Source: JBKHJZ01 sp046537875 (GTDB lineage: Bacteria > Actinomycetota > Acidimicrobiia > Acidimicrobiales > VFJN01). From it: a DNA stretch of 30,248 nucleotides. The translations under genes and the position numbers were made by a program. The notes beneath the pieces were generated by a model, which worked only from the letters and a program-made list of their open reading frames with translations, did not search any database and was not told the DNA's origin. The first letter of the stretch is position 1. Every line of letters begins with the position of its first letter. The DNA is taken from contig JBKHJZ010000023.1 of NCBI GenBank assembly GCA_046537875.1, positions 1-30,248 on the forward strand, written 5' to 3'. Below are positions 7,606 to 15,400 of the stretch, piece by piece.

Positions 7606-8937
7606 GTGCCGACCGCGTCCCCTGTCCCGGCCGCGCCTCCCGGCCGGGCCGCCGTCCGCGCTCCCGTCCCGACCCCGACCCGCCGCCGGATGATCGGCGC
7701 GGTGTGCTGGCTGGCCGTCGTCGCCGTCGGGCTGGTGTGGGGAACGGTGTGGATCGCCGACCGGGGTGTCGGTCTGCGGGCCGCGCCCCTGGTCGGCCAC
7801 TGGGACTGGCGGCCGGGAGCCGGGCTCCTGCCCGCGCTGGCCCTCGCGGGCGTCTGGGTGGCCTGGGGGTCGCGCCTGGTCGACCGCGTGCCCTGGCGCG
7901 CCGTCCCGTGGCTCGTGGGCTCGGTGGCCGTGGCGTGGACGGTGGCGCTGGCGGCGAGCGACGGCTGGGACCAGCTGACCGAGCCGCTCACGAACGTGCA
8001 CGAGTACGAGCCGTACGCCGCCCGGGTCGAGGACCTCGGCGCGTTCCTCCGCACCTACGTCGACCGCCAACCCGACCTCCCGATCCATCTCCAGAGCCAC
8101 CCGCCGGGGCCGGTCGTCGTCGCCTGGACGCTCGACGGGATGGGGCTCGGTGGCGCCGGCTGGCTCGCCGGGCTGGTGATCGCCGGCTGGGGGGTGGCGG
8201 CCGGGGCGGCGCTGGTGGCAACGCGCGCGCTCGCCGGTGAGCCCTCCGCCCGCCGGGTGGCTCCCGTGCTCGCCCTTCTCCCGGCGGCGATCTGGGCGGG
8301 AACGTCGGCAGACGCGCTGTTCGCCGGGGTGGCCGGCGTCGCGATCGCGCTCACCGCGCTTGCGGCCACCACCCCGGCGCGGCCGCTGCGGTGGGTCGGC
8401 GCGGGGGTGGCGCTCGGGGTGGCGCTGCTGCTGACCTACGGCGCCGGGCTGGCGGTGCTCGTGGCCGCCGGCGTGATCGCGGTCCGGGCCCGGCCGATGC
8501 TGCCGCCCCTGGCGCTCGTCGCCGCCGGGGCGATCACCGTGCTGGCGCTGGCGGCCACGGAGGGCTTCTGGTGGCCCGATGGCCTGGCGGCCACCCGGGA
8601 GGCGTACTGGGCCGGCATCGCCGCCGAGCGGCCCGGCCCCTACCTCAGCCTGGCCGGCAACCCGGCGGTGCTGGCGCTGGCCACGGGGCCGGCGGTCGCC
8701 GCGGGACTGGCGAGCTGGCGGGTCGACGGCCACCGGGCGGCGCGGCTGCTGCCGGCCCTGGCTCTGGTGGTGCTGCTCGTCGCCGACGTGTCGCAGTTCT
8801 CCCGGGGCGAGGTGGAGCGGCTCTGGCTTCCGTTCGTGCCCTGGGTGGCGCTGGCGGCGGCGCCCGGCCGGTGGTGGCTCGGGGCGCAGGCGGCGGTGGC
8901 TCTCGCCCTCCAGGCGACCCTGGTCTCACCGTGGTAG
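7606..8937 (+). CDS. Multi-spanning membrane protein, GT-C-like
   Basis: A 443-residue polytopic protein with about ten predicted hydrophobic segments after a Pro/Ala-rich cytoplasmic start (first helix begins near residue 30, MIGAVCWLAVVAVGLVW). A long hydrophilic stretch (EPLTNVHEYEPYAARVEDLG, then LPIHLQSHPPGPVVVAW) between early helices resembles the catalytic external loop of GT-C glycosyltransferases, including an HPPGP motif seen in uncharacterised actinobacterial members. It would transfer a sugar from a polyprenyl-phosphate donor outside the membrane; this role is inferred. GTG 7606 has TACCGT six bases upstream (7594-7599), a leaderless layout. It heads a same-strand run with the epimerase, the DUF2064 protein and two methyltransferases. 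Confidence 0.8.
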   Translation: MPTASPVPAAPPGRAAVRAPVPTPTRRRMIGAVCWLAVVAVGLVWGTVWIADRGVGLRAAPLVGHWDWRPGAGLLPALALAGVWVAWGSRLVDRVPWRAVPWLVGSVAVAWTVALAASDGWDQLTEPLTNVHEYEPYAARVEDLGAFLRTYVDRQPDLPIHLQSHPPGPVVVAWTLDGMGLGGAGWLAGLVIAGWGVAAGAALVATRALAGEPSARRVAPVLALLPAAIWAGTSADALFAGVAGVAIALTALAATTPARPLRWVGAGVALGVALLLTYGAGLAVLVAAGVIAVRARPMLPPLALVAAGAITVLALAATEGFWWPDGLAATREAYWAGIAAERPGPYLSLAGNPAVLALATGPAVAAGLASWRVDGHRAARLLPALALVVLLVADVSQFSRGEVERLWLPFVPWVALAAAPGRWWLGAQAAVALALQATLVSPW

Positions 8938-8945
8938 GCGCCCCG

Positions 8946-9980
8946 GTGCGACGCATCCTCGTCACCGGCGGTGCCGGCTTCGTCGGCTCCCACGTGGTCG
9001 ACCTCCTCCTCGGGGCGGGCCACGAGGTCGTGGTCCTCGACTCGCTGGCGGCGCACGCGGACGGGCCGCCGCCGTGGCTGCGCCCGGAGGCCACCTTCGT
9101 GAAGGGTGACGCTCGGGACCCCGACGCCTGGCGCCGGGCGGTGCGCGGCGTCGACGCCGTGTGCCACCAGGCGGCGCGCGTCGGGCTCGGGGTGGACTTC
9201 GGCGACGTGCGGCGGTACGTCGCCGACAACGACGCCGGCACGGCGACCGGTCTGTGGGTCCTCCACGAGGTGGGGTTCCGCGGGCGCCTCGTGCTGGCGT
9301 CGAGCATGGTGGTCTACGGGGAGGGCCGCTACCGGTGCGAGCGGCACGGCGACGTGCGACCGGGGCCGCGCACCGCCGATGACCTGGCCTGCCGCCGCTA
9401 CGATCCCCCGTGCCCCGACTGCGGCGCCGCGCTCGGCTGGGAACCGATCGACGAGGCCGCGCCGACCGATCCCCGGAACATCTACGCGGCGACGAAGCTG
9501 CACCAGGAGCACCTGTGCGCAGCCTTCGGTCGGGAGCACCGGGTGCCGGTCACCGCGCTCCGCTACCACAACGTGTACGGGCCCCGCATGCCTCGCGACA
9601 CGCCCTACGCAGGTGTGGCCTCGATCTTCCGCTCGGCGGTGGCGCGCGGCGAGGCGCCTCGGGTGCTGGAGGACGGGCGCCAGACCCGCGACTTCGTCCA
9701 CGTCCTGGACGTGGCGCGTGCCAACCTCGCCGCGCTCACCAGCGACGACCCGGTGATCGGCCCGCTGAACGTGGCGTCGGGGCAGCCGCGCACCGTGCTC
9801 GATCTCGCCCGGGCCGTGTGCGACGGGACCGGTCTGGAACCCCGGGTCGTGGGCGGTGGCCGGCTGGGAGACGTCCGCCACGTGGTGGCGAGCCCCGAGA
9901 GGGCGGCGCAGGCGCTCGGGTTCCGGGCGTGCGAGCCGTTCCGGCCCGCAGTCGATCGGTCCGGTGCGGGCGCATCGTGA
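8946..9980 (+). CDS. NAD-dependent epimerase/dehydratase with Cys-rich insert
   Basis: A 344-residue extended short-chain dehydrogenase/reductase acting on nucleotide sugars. TGGAGFVGSH (residues 7-16) binds NAD; YAATK (Y180, K184) is the catalytic pair; ALRYHNVYGPRMP and TRDFVHVLDVARA are sugar-nucleotide epimerase hallmarks. Unusually, between SMVVYGEG and the catalytic Tyr lies an insert containing CERHG (C131, H134), C149 and CPDCG (C156, C159), which looks like a small zinc ribbon. GTG 8946 puts the Rossmann strand at residue 4; an in-frame GTG at 8931, overlapping the previous stop, is an alternative. It is closely coupled to the membrane protein and likely supplies or modifies an activated sugar for it. 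Confidence 0.9.
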   Translation: MRRILVTGGAGFVGSHVVDLLLGAGHEVVVLDSLAAHADGPPPWLRPEATFVKGDARDPDAWRRAVRGVDAVCHQAARVGLGVDFGDVRRYVADNDAGTATGLWVLHEVGFRGRLVLASSMVVYGEGRYRCERHGDVRPGPRTADDLACRRYDPPCPDCGAALGWEPIDEAAPTDPRNIYAATKLHQEHLCAAFGREHRVPVTALRYHNVYGPRMPRDTPYAGVASIFRSAVARGEAPRVLEDGRQTRDFVHVLDVARANLAALTSDDPVIGPLNVASGQPRTVLDLARAVCDGTGLEPRVVGGGRLGDVRHVVASPERAAQALGFRACEPFRPAVDRSGAGAS

Positions 9981-10099
9981 GCCACTCCCGACGCCGGAGC
10001 GCGGGCATGTCGCCACCGTGGGCACACACGCGATCACGACCGGGAAAACTCCCGCCGTCCACCCGTGCGGCCCGCCGGGTGGCGCCGTACACCCGCGTC

Positions 10100-10723
10100 A
10101 TGGACCTCATCGTGGTGGCCAAGGCCCCGGTCCCCGGCCGGGTGAAGACCCGCCTGTGCCCCCCGTGCACGGCAGGCGACGCCGCCGGGATCGCCGCCGC
10201 GGCGCTGTCAGACACGCTCGCCGCCGCCGGCACCTCGGGCGCGGACCGTGTCGTGCTGGCGCTCGACGGCGAGGTCGGCCCGTGGTGCCCGCCCGGCGTC
10301 GAGGTGGTCGACCAGGGCGGCGGGGGACTCGACGAGCGCCTGACGCGGGCCTGGGCGGCCACCCCCGGGCCGGCCGTGCAGATCGGCATGGACACACCGC
10401 AGGTCACGGCCGGCGACCTCGACCGGGCGATGGGCACCCTCGTGGACGGGGACGCCGATGCGGTGATCGGTCCCGCGTCGGACGGGGGGTGGTGGGCGGT
10501 CGGCCTGCGCCGGCCGCATCCCCGGGCGTTCGTGGGCATCCCGACCAGCCGGTCGGACACGGGCGCCCGGCAGGCGGCCCGGCTGGCCGGCCTCGGGCTG
10601 CGCACGAGGGCGCTCGCGACGCTCACCGACGTCGACACGTGGGAGGACGCGAGGGTGGTCGCCACGGCGGCGCCCGGCACGCGCTTCGCCGAGGCGGTGC
10701 GCCGGATCGGGTCGGCGACGTGA
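10100..10723 (+). CDS. DUF2064 / TIGR04282-family nucleotidyl/glycosyltransferase-like protein
   Basis: A 207-residue GT-A/MobA-like fold protein. It starts MDLIVVAKAPVPGRVKTRL, the typical opening of the TIGR04282/DUF2064 family, followed by VQIGMDTPQVTAGDL and DAVIGPASDGGWWAVGLR (the substrate-binding D-G-G-W-W segment). The family is named after arsenosugar clusters but is much wider; it probably handles a nucleotide sugar or transfers a sugar. ATG 10100 fits the conserved N-terminus. The 119-base gap before it holds a short CGGGA/TCCCG hairpin (10041-10054) and no gene, so it may be transcribed separately from the epimerase. Confidence 0.82.
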   Translation: MDLIVVAKAPVPGRVKTRLCPPCTAGDAAGIAAAALSDTLAAAGTSGADRVVLALDGEVGPWCPPGVEVVDQGGGGLDERLTRAWAATPGPAVQIGMDTPQVTAGDLDRAMGTLVDGDADAVIGPASDGGWWAVGLRRPHPRAFVGIPTSRSDTGARQAARLAGLGLRTRALATLTDVDTWEDARVVATAAPGTRFAEAVRRIGSAT

Positions 10724-10763
10724 CCGGTGCGCGGGGCCCGTCCCGGGCCCGACGCCGTCTCTG

Positions 10764-11396
10764 ATGCCGGTCCGGACACGCCGTCGGCTCCCGTGCGACG
10801 CGGGGCACCGCGCGGCGACGCTGGTCACCGGCGACGGCGAGGCGGTCGTCGACCTCCCGGTCGGGAGGTGGCACGGTCCGGCGGATGCGGCCGACCTGGC
10901 GCTGCTGGGCACGGTCGCCGATCCCGTGCTCGACGTCGGATGCGGACCGGGCCGCATCGTCGCCGCCCTCGCCGGCGCCGGCCGGCTCGCCCTGGGCGTC
11001 GACCCGAGCCCAGCGGCGGTCGACCTGGCGCTCCGCCGCCGGGCTCCCGTGCTCCGCCGCTCGGTGTTCGGAGAGCTGCCGGGCGAGGGGCGCTGGGGGA
11101 CGGTGCTGCTGCTCGACGGCAACGTCGGCATCGGGGGAGACCCGGTCGTGCTGCTCCGGCGCAGCCGTGCGCTGCTGCGACCCGGTGGGCAGGTGGTCGC
11201 CGAGGTGGGCCCGCCGGGCTCGGCCACCGGGGCGCTCACGGTCCGCGTGGAGGCGTTCGCCGGGGTGAGCCCGTGGTTCCCGTGGGCGCGGGTGGCGGCC
11301 GACGCGTTCGCCGGGCTGGCACGCGACGCCGGGCTCCGGCCGGGCACCGGGGAGACGGTGGCCGGCCGCTGGTTCGCCCGGGCCTGGCGGCCGTGA
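10764..11396 (+). CDS. Class I SAM-dependent methyltransferase
   Basis: A 210-residue Rossmann-fold methyltransferase. Motif I is VLDVGCGPGRIVAAL, followed by LALGVDPSPAAVDLAL (acidic end of beta 2), VLLLDGNVGIGGDPV and LLRPGGQVVAEVGPPG (motif III). The loop after motif I lacks a recognisable substrate signature. The N-terminus (RRRLPCDAGHRAATLVTGDG) is basic and the exact start is uncertain: ATG 10764 has no clear Shine-Dalgarno, and frames before it are closed. It sits 40 bases after the DUF2064 gene and 45 bases before another methyltransferase. A part in modifying a sugar or lipid made by the neighbours is inferred only from position. Confidence 0.8.
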   Translation: MPVRTRRRLPCDAGHRAATLVTGDGEAVVDLPVGRWHGPADAADLALLGTVADPVLDVGCGPGRIVAALAGAGRLALGVDPSPAAVDLALRRRAPVLRRSVFGELPGEGRWGTVLLLDGNVGIGGDPVVLLRRSRALLRPGGQVVAEVGPPGSATGALTVRVEAFAGVSPWFPWARVAADAFAGLARDAGLRPGTGETVAGRWFARAWRP

Positions 11397-11441
11397 CCGC
11401 CGGGAGCGTCTCCGGGCAGCCTGCGGCTACGGTCGACCGCC

Positions 11442-12113
11442 GTGAGCGGCGAGGCCCCGGCCAGCGCCCGGGAGATGGATCCGGAGATGCGTGCCCGAGC
11501 CGAGGCGGCCCGGGGGTTCATGCCGCCCGACGAGGGGCTCGCCCTGCACGACGCGGCGATCGCCGTCGCGGTCGACGGCCCGCTGCTCGAGGTCGGCGGG
11601 TACTGCGGCAAGTCGGCGATCTACCTCGGTGCGGCCGCCCGGGCCCGGGGGCGGTTGCTGTTCTCGGTCGACCACCATCGGGGTTCCGAGGAGAACCAGC
11701 CGGGGTGGGAGTGGCACGAACCCGATCTCGTCGATCCCTTCGTGGGGAAGATCGACACGCTGCCCACGTTCCGGCGCACCGTGCACGACGCCGGTCTCGA
11801 GGGGACGGTGGTGGCGGTGGTCGGCGACTCGCACGCAGTCGCGCGGGCGTGGGCCACGCCGCTGGCGCTGCTGTTCATCGACGGCGGCCACGGCGAGCAG
11901 CCCGCCCGCCTCGACCACGACCTGTGGGTGCCGCACGTCGCCCCCGGGGGCCTGCTCCTCGTCCACGACGTGTTCCCCGATCCGGCCGATGGTGGCCGGC
12001 CCCCGTACGAGCAGATCTACCTGCCGGCGCTGGCCAGCGGGCTGTTCCGCGAGCGGACGGCCGTGGGCTCGCTCCGCGTGCTGGAGCGGACGACCGGGGC
12101 GCCGGCGGGCTAG
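11442..12113 (+). CDS. Class I SAM-dependent methyltransferase (Methyltransf_24 type)
   Basis: A 223-residue protein of the group that includes sugar O-methyltransferases and cephalosporin-hydroxylase-like enzymes: LLEVGGYCGKSAIYLGAAAR (SAM loop), LFSVDHHRGSEENQPGW, ALLFIDGGHGEQPARLD (metal/catalytic region) and APGGLLLVHDVFPDP. The D-H-H and I-D-G-G-H segments suggest a divalent-metal-dependent O-methyltransferase. GTG 11442 lies eight bases after a TACGGT box (11428-11433), so it can be transcribed as a leaderless mRNA independently of the gene before it. Its TAG overlaps the TAG of the convergent toroid gene in the tetranucleotide CTAG (12110-12113). Confidence 0.85.
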   Translation: MSGEAPASAREMDPEMRARAEAARGFMPPDEGLALHDAAIAVAVDGPLLEVGGYCGKSAIYLGAAARARGRLLFSVDHHRGSEENQPGWEWHEPDLVDPFVGKIDTLPTFRRTVHDAGLEGTVVAVVGDSHAVARAWATPLALLFIDGGHGEQPARLDHDLWVPHVAPGGLLLVHDVFPDPADGGRPPYEQIYLPALASGLFRERTAVGSLRVLERTTGAPAG

Positions 12114-13177
12114 TCCCGCTCGGTGACCGACTCCTCGTCCGCCGAGAACAGGGGCGGCAGCACGGCGTCGTGGCGGGTGAACAGGCCGCTCGCCGGCGAC
12201 CCGCCGGCCAGGGCGTCGGCCGCGAGCACCACCGCCGAGGCGGTGTACGTCGAGCGCTCGTCGGTCGGGAACCGCCCCTCGTCGGGGAACACGGTGCCCG
12301 TCCAGTACCGACCGTCGTCCGTGCGGTAGCGCTGCGCCCACCGGAAGAGGTCGCGGGCGGTCTCCACGTTCCCGACCGCCAGGTTGGCCATGGCGTACTC
12401 GCAGGTCTCGGCGGTGGTGACCCAGGGGCGGTCCGACACGCAGCGCACGCCCCGCCGATCCATGACGAAGGCGCTGTGGCGGTCGGCGAGCCGTTCGCGG
12501 CCCCTCTCACCATTCACCACCCCGGTGAGCACCGGGTAGTACCAGTCCATCGCCCACCGGTGCTTGGGCGCGAACGCGTCGGGGACGTGCCTGATCACGT
12601 GGGCGAGGCGCGCCGCGGACAGCTCCCAGTCGGGGCGCTCGTGGCCGAGCAGCTCGGCGAGGGCGATCGCGCAGCGGAGGCTGTGGCAGATCGACGACGA
12701 CCCGGTGAGGAGGGCGAACGACCACGGGGTCCCGTCGGCGTGGCGGGCCCACAGGATCTCCCCCCGCGGGGTCTGCAGGTCGAGGACGAAGTCGATGGCG
12801 CGCTCGACGACGGGCCACAGCGCCTCGGCGAAGCCGCGGTCCTCGGTGCACAGCCACCGGTGCCACACCCCGGTGGCGACGTAGGCGATCACGTTGGCGT
12901 CGAGCTTGTCCTGCTCCACGCGCTCGGCGAGGTAGTACTGGTGCCAGGAACCGTCGGGGCGCTGGGCGTCCACGAGCCACTGGAACGCCCGGTCGGCCTC
13001 GGCATGGCGATCGCCCAGGCTGAGCGCCATCGTGGCCTCCACGTGGTTCCACGGGTCGGCGTGGCCACCGGGGAACCACGGGATCATGCCCGACGGCAGC
13101 TGCCACTCGGCGATGGCGTCGACGGTCTGGCGGAGCTGGTGGGCCGGCACGATGCCGGGCACATCGGCGAGGGTCAC
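12110..13177 (-). CDS. Alpha/alpha-toroid (prenyltransferase/terpene cyclase-like) protein
   Basis: A 355-residue helical protein built of repeated helix pairs. WLVDAQRPDGSWHQYYL resembles the QW repeat of squalene cyclase-type toroids, and similar units recur (FVLDLQTPRGEILWA; FRWAQRYRTDDGRYWTG). The DxDD motif of squalene-hopene and class II diterpene cyclases is absent, so cyclase activity is doubtful. Proteins of this sort are often labelled 'prenyltransferase' by fold alone; a glycosidase- or lyase-like toroid is also possible. GTG 13177 overlaps the stop of the upstream methyltransferase as GTGA, which fixes the start and implies co-translation. It is the third gene of the GT4-methyltransferase-toroid operon. 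Confidence 0.8.
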   Translation of the reverse strand: MTLADVPGIVPAHQLRQTVDAIAEWQLPSGMIPWFPGGHADPWNHVEATMALSLGDRHAEADRAFQWLVDAQRPDGSWHQYYLAERVEQDKLDANVIAYVATGVWHRWLCTEDRGFAEALWPVVERAIDFVLDLQTPRGEILWARHADGTPWSFALLTGSSSICHSLRCAIALAELLGHERPDWELSAARLAHVIRHVPDAFAPKHRWAMDWYYPVLTGVVNGERGRERLADRHSAFVMDRRGVRCVSDRPWVTTAETCEYAMANLAVGNVETARDLFRWAQRYRTDDGRYWTGTVFPDEGRFPTDERSTYTASAVVLAADALAGGSPASGLFTRHDAVLPPLFSADEESVTERD

Positions 13178-13914
13178 GAACGGGGTGCCTCCGGCTTGGT
13201 GGCGTAGACGACGAGGCTCTTGCCGACGAGCGGTGTGAGCACCCGGTCCGCGAGCCGGGTGAGGCGCTGCCAGGGCTGCGTGCCGGCGATGTCCCACAGC
13301 AGCACCCGGTGGTAGGCGCGGACGAGCCGGTGGTCGTCGTCGGTGGGTCCGACGGCGCAGCGCAGCCACCAGTAGGGGGCGTGGAGACCGTGCGCGTGGT
13401 GGGCGGCGACCGGCCGCAGACCAGCCGAGGTCAGGGTGGAGCGCAGCTCGGTCTGCGTGTAGATCCGCACGTGGCCGCCCAGCACGTGGGGTGCGTGGTA
13501 CTCGTCGGACAGCGCCCAGCAGACGCGCTCGGCGAACCACGCCGGGACGGTCACGGCCAGCGTCCCCCCGGGCCGCAGCACGCGGGCCAGCTCGCGGACG
13601 GCGGCGCGGTCGTCGTCGATGTGCTCGAGGACCTCGGCGGCGATCACGCGGTCGAAGGCGCCGTCGGGGAACGGGAGCAGGGTCGCATCGCCGCGGGTGC
13701 AGTCGCTGCGTGCCGCCTGGTGCACCTCACCGGCCTGGGACATGGCGGCGGTGGTGCCCGCGACCTCTTTCAGCTCCGCCTCGTCGTGGTCGACGGCAAC
13801 CACCCGCGCACCGCGCCGCAGCCCCTCGAACGCGTGGCGGCCGGCGCCGCACCCGAGGTCGAGCAGCCGGTCACCGGGCGCGAGCCCGAGGCGGTCGTAG
13901 TCGACTGTCAGCAT
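13174..13914 (-). CDS. Class I SAM-dependent methyltransferase
   Basis: A 246-residue methyltransferase of the UbiE/Methyltransf_11 type: LLDLGCGAGRHAFEGLRRGA (SAM loop), VVAVDHDEAELKEVA, FDRVIAAEVLEHIDDD and VLRPGGTLAVTVPAWFAERVCW. A C-terminal region (RIYTQTELRSTLTSAGL, then aromatic-rich HGLHAPYWWLRCAVG and VGKSLVVYATKP) resembles methyltransferases that act on lipids or glycans at the membrane. ATG 13914 lies 22 bases from the GT4 stop and follows a G-rich stretch, GGGGGCGGCG. The stop overlaps the toroid gene start by four bases. The three-gene operon probably modifies one common glycan or lipid product. Confidence 0.87.
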   Translation of the reverse strand: MLTVDYDRLGLAPGDRLLDLGCGAGRHAFEGLRRGARVVAVDHDEAELKEVAGTTAAMSQAGEVHQAARSDCTRGDATLLPFPDGAFDRVIAAEVLEHIDDDRAAVRELARVLRPGGTLAVTVPAWFAERVCWALSDEYHAPHVLGGHVRIYTQTELRSTLTSAGLRPVAAHHAHGLHAPYWWLRCAVGPTDDDHRLVRAYHRVLLWDIAGTQPWQRLTRLADRVLTPLVGKSLVVYATKPEAPRS

Positions 13915-13936
13915 CGCCGCCCCCGGACCGCCCGGC

Positions 13937-15211
13937 TCAGCCCGCTCCGCCGACCGGTCGGTCGTCGAGCAGCCGGCGGTACTGCTCGACGGTCTTCGCC
14001 GCGGTGTGGCGCCACGACCACTGGTCGACCACGCGCTGTCGCCCGGCGGCGCCCACGCCGGCACGCAGCCCGGGATCGTCCAGGGCCCGGCGGATGGTGC
14101 CGGCGAGCGCCTCGCTGTCGCCGGGCGGGACGACCAGCGCCGTCTCGCCGTCGCAGCCCACGACCTCGGGCAGGGCACCGCCCGAGGTGGCCACCAGCGG
14201 CGTCCCACAGGCCATCGCCTCGATGGCGGGGAGCGAGAAGCCCTCGTAGAGCGACGGCACCACGGCGAGCTCGGCCTCGCTGTAGAGCTCGATGATGCGC
14301 TGGTCGGGCACGCCGGCCACGAAGCGCACGGCGTCCTCGAGCCCGAGCCGGCGGATCGCGTCGTCGCTCCCGCCCCCGGGCTTGCGCCTGCCGATGACCA
14401 CCAGGTGCACCTCGGGGCGTTCGGTGCGGATCTTGGCGAGCGCCTCCAGCAGGAAGCGGAGGCCCTTCATGGTGACGTCGGCGCTGGCGGTGGTGATCAG
14501 CCGGCCCGGCACCCTGGCCACCCCGGGCAGGGGGCGGAACAGGTCGGTGTCGACACCGACCGGCACGACCGCCATGCGCCGGGGGTCGACACCGTGGTCG
14601 GCCGCGATGTCCGCGAACGAGCTCTCCGACACCGTGATCACGCGCGCCAGCCGGGAGGCGACCCGCGTCTGCATCGTCGTGAACGAGTACCACCGGCGCA
14701 GCGTCAGCCGGCGGTACCAGCCCGAGGCGTGCGCGATCTCGAGCCGCCGGTCGACTGTGATCGGGTGGTGGACGGTGGCGATCACCGGCAGGCCGGCACG
14801 CTCCAGGGCCAGCAACCCGTAGCCGAGCGACTGGTTGTCGTGCACCAGGTCGAACTCGCGCGCGCGGCGCCGCAGGTGCTTCCAGGCGCGGAGGCTGAAG
14901 GCGAGCGGCTCGGGGAACTGGCCGGCCGAGAACGCCGCCAGCTCCACCATGTCGGTCCAGTCCTTGACCTCCCACAGCCCGGGCATCCGCATCGGGAAGT
15001 GGTCGTTGTAGATGTCCAGGCTGGGGAGCTCGATCAGCTCGACCCGGGGATCCAGCTCGGGATAGGGCTGGCCGGCCAGGACCTCCACGTGGTGCCCCGA
15101 GTCGACCAGGGCCTTGGAGAGGTGCCGCACGTAGACGCCCTGGCCACCCACGTGTGGCTTCCCCCTGTAGGCCAGCAGCGCGATGCGCAGAGGGCGTTCC
15201 TCGGCGTGCAT
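13937..15211 (-). CDS. Glycosyltransferase family 4
   Basis: A 424-residue GT-B glycosyltransferase, cytoplasmic or peripheral at the membrane. N-terminal acceptor domain: IALLAYRGKPHVGGQGVYVR (glycine loop), then VHDNQSLGYGLL and HHPITVDRRL. C-terminal donor domain: VVPVGVDTDLFRPL, the strand ITTASADVTMKGLRFLLEAL, and the GT4 E-x7-E-type signature PSLYEGFSLPAIEAMACGTP. It probably uses a nucleotide sugar to glycosylate a lipid or glycan precursor. ATG 15211 fits the conserved N-terminus; Shine-Dalgarno complementarity is weak (AAAGG). A TAGCCT box (minus strand, 15310-15315) is a possible -10. It heads the operon with the methyltransferase and toroid genes. The 189-base gap upstream holds no gene. 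Confidence 0.92.
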   Translation of the reverse strand: MHAEERPLRIALLAYRGKPHVGGQGVYVRHLSKALVDSGHHVEVLAGQPYPELDPRVELIELPSLDIYNDHFPMRMPGLWEVKDWTDMVELAAFSAGQFPEPLAFSLRAWKHLRRRAREFDLVHDNQSLGYGLLALERAGLPVIATVHHPITVDRRLEIAHASGWYRRLTLRRWYSFTTMQTRVASRLARVITVSESSFADIAADHGVDPRRMAVVPVGVDTDLFRPLPGVARVPGRLITTASADVTMKGLRFLLEALAKIRTERPEVHLVVIGRRKPGGGSDDAIRRLGLEDAVRFVAGVPDQRIIELYSEAELAVVPSLYEGFSLPAIEAMACGTPLVATSGGALPEVVGCDGETALVVPPGDSEALAGTIRRALDDPGLRAGVGAAGRQRVVDQWSWRHTAAKTVEQYRRLLDDRPVGGAG

Positions 15212-15400
15212 TCCCGCAACCTTTCCGTTCGACTGACCCTGCGGTCAATTTCTGCGTCACACCCCAGCGCCGACCCACGCGTCGCCGGTCGGCTGCCGTG
15301 ACGGTGCGTCAGGCTAGTTCCCCGCGGTCGGCCGCCATGTGGTCGCTGCGGCCGCGGTGCGCCGGGGCCGGCTCTCCCGAATGGTGGCTCACGGTCCCCG

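Noticed and set aside
10727..13207. An 826-residue plus-strand reading frame
   Set aside because: It runs across two methyltransferases in the wrong frame and antisense to the toroid gene; Arg/Pro/Gly-rich with no domain.
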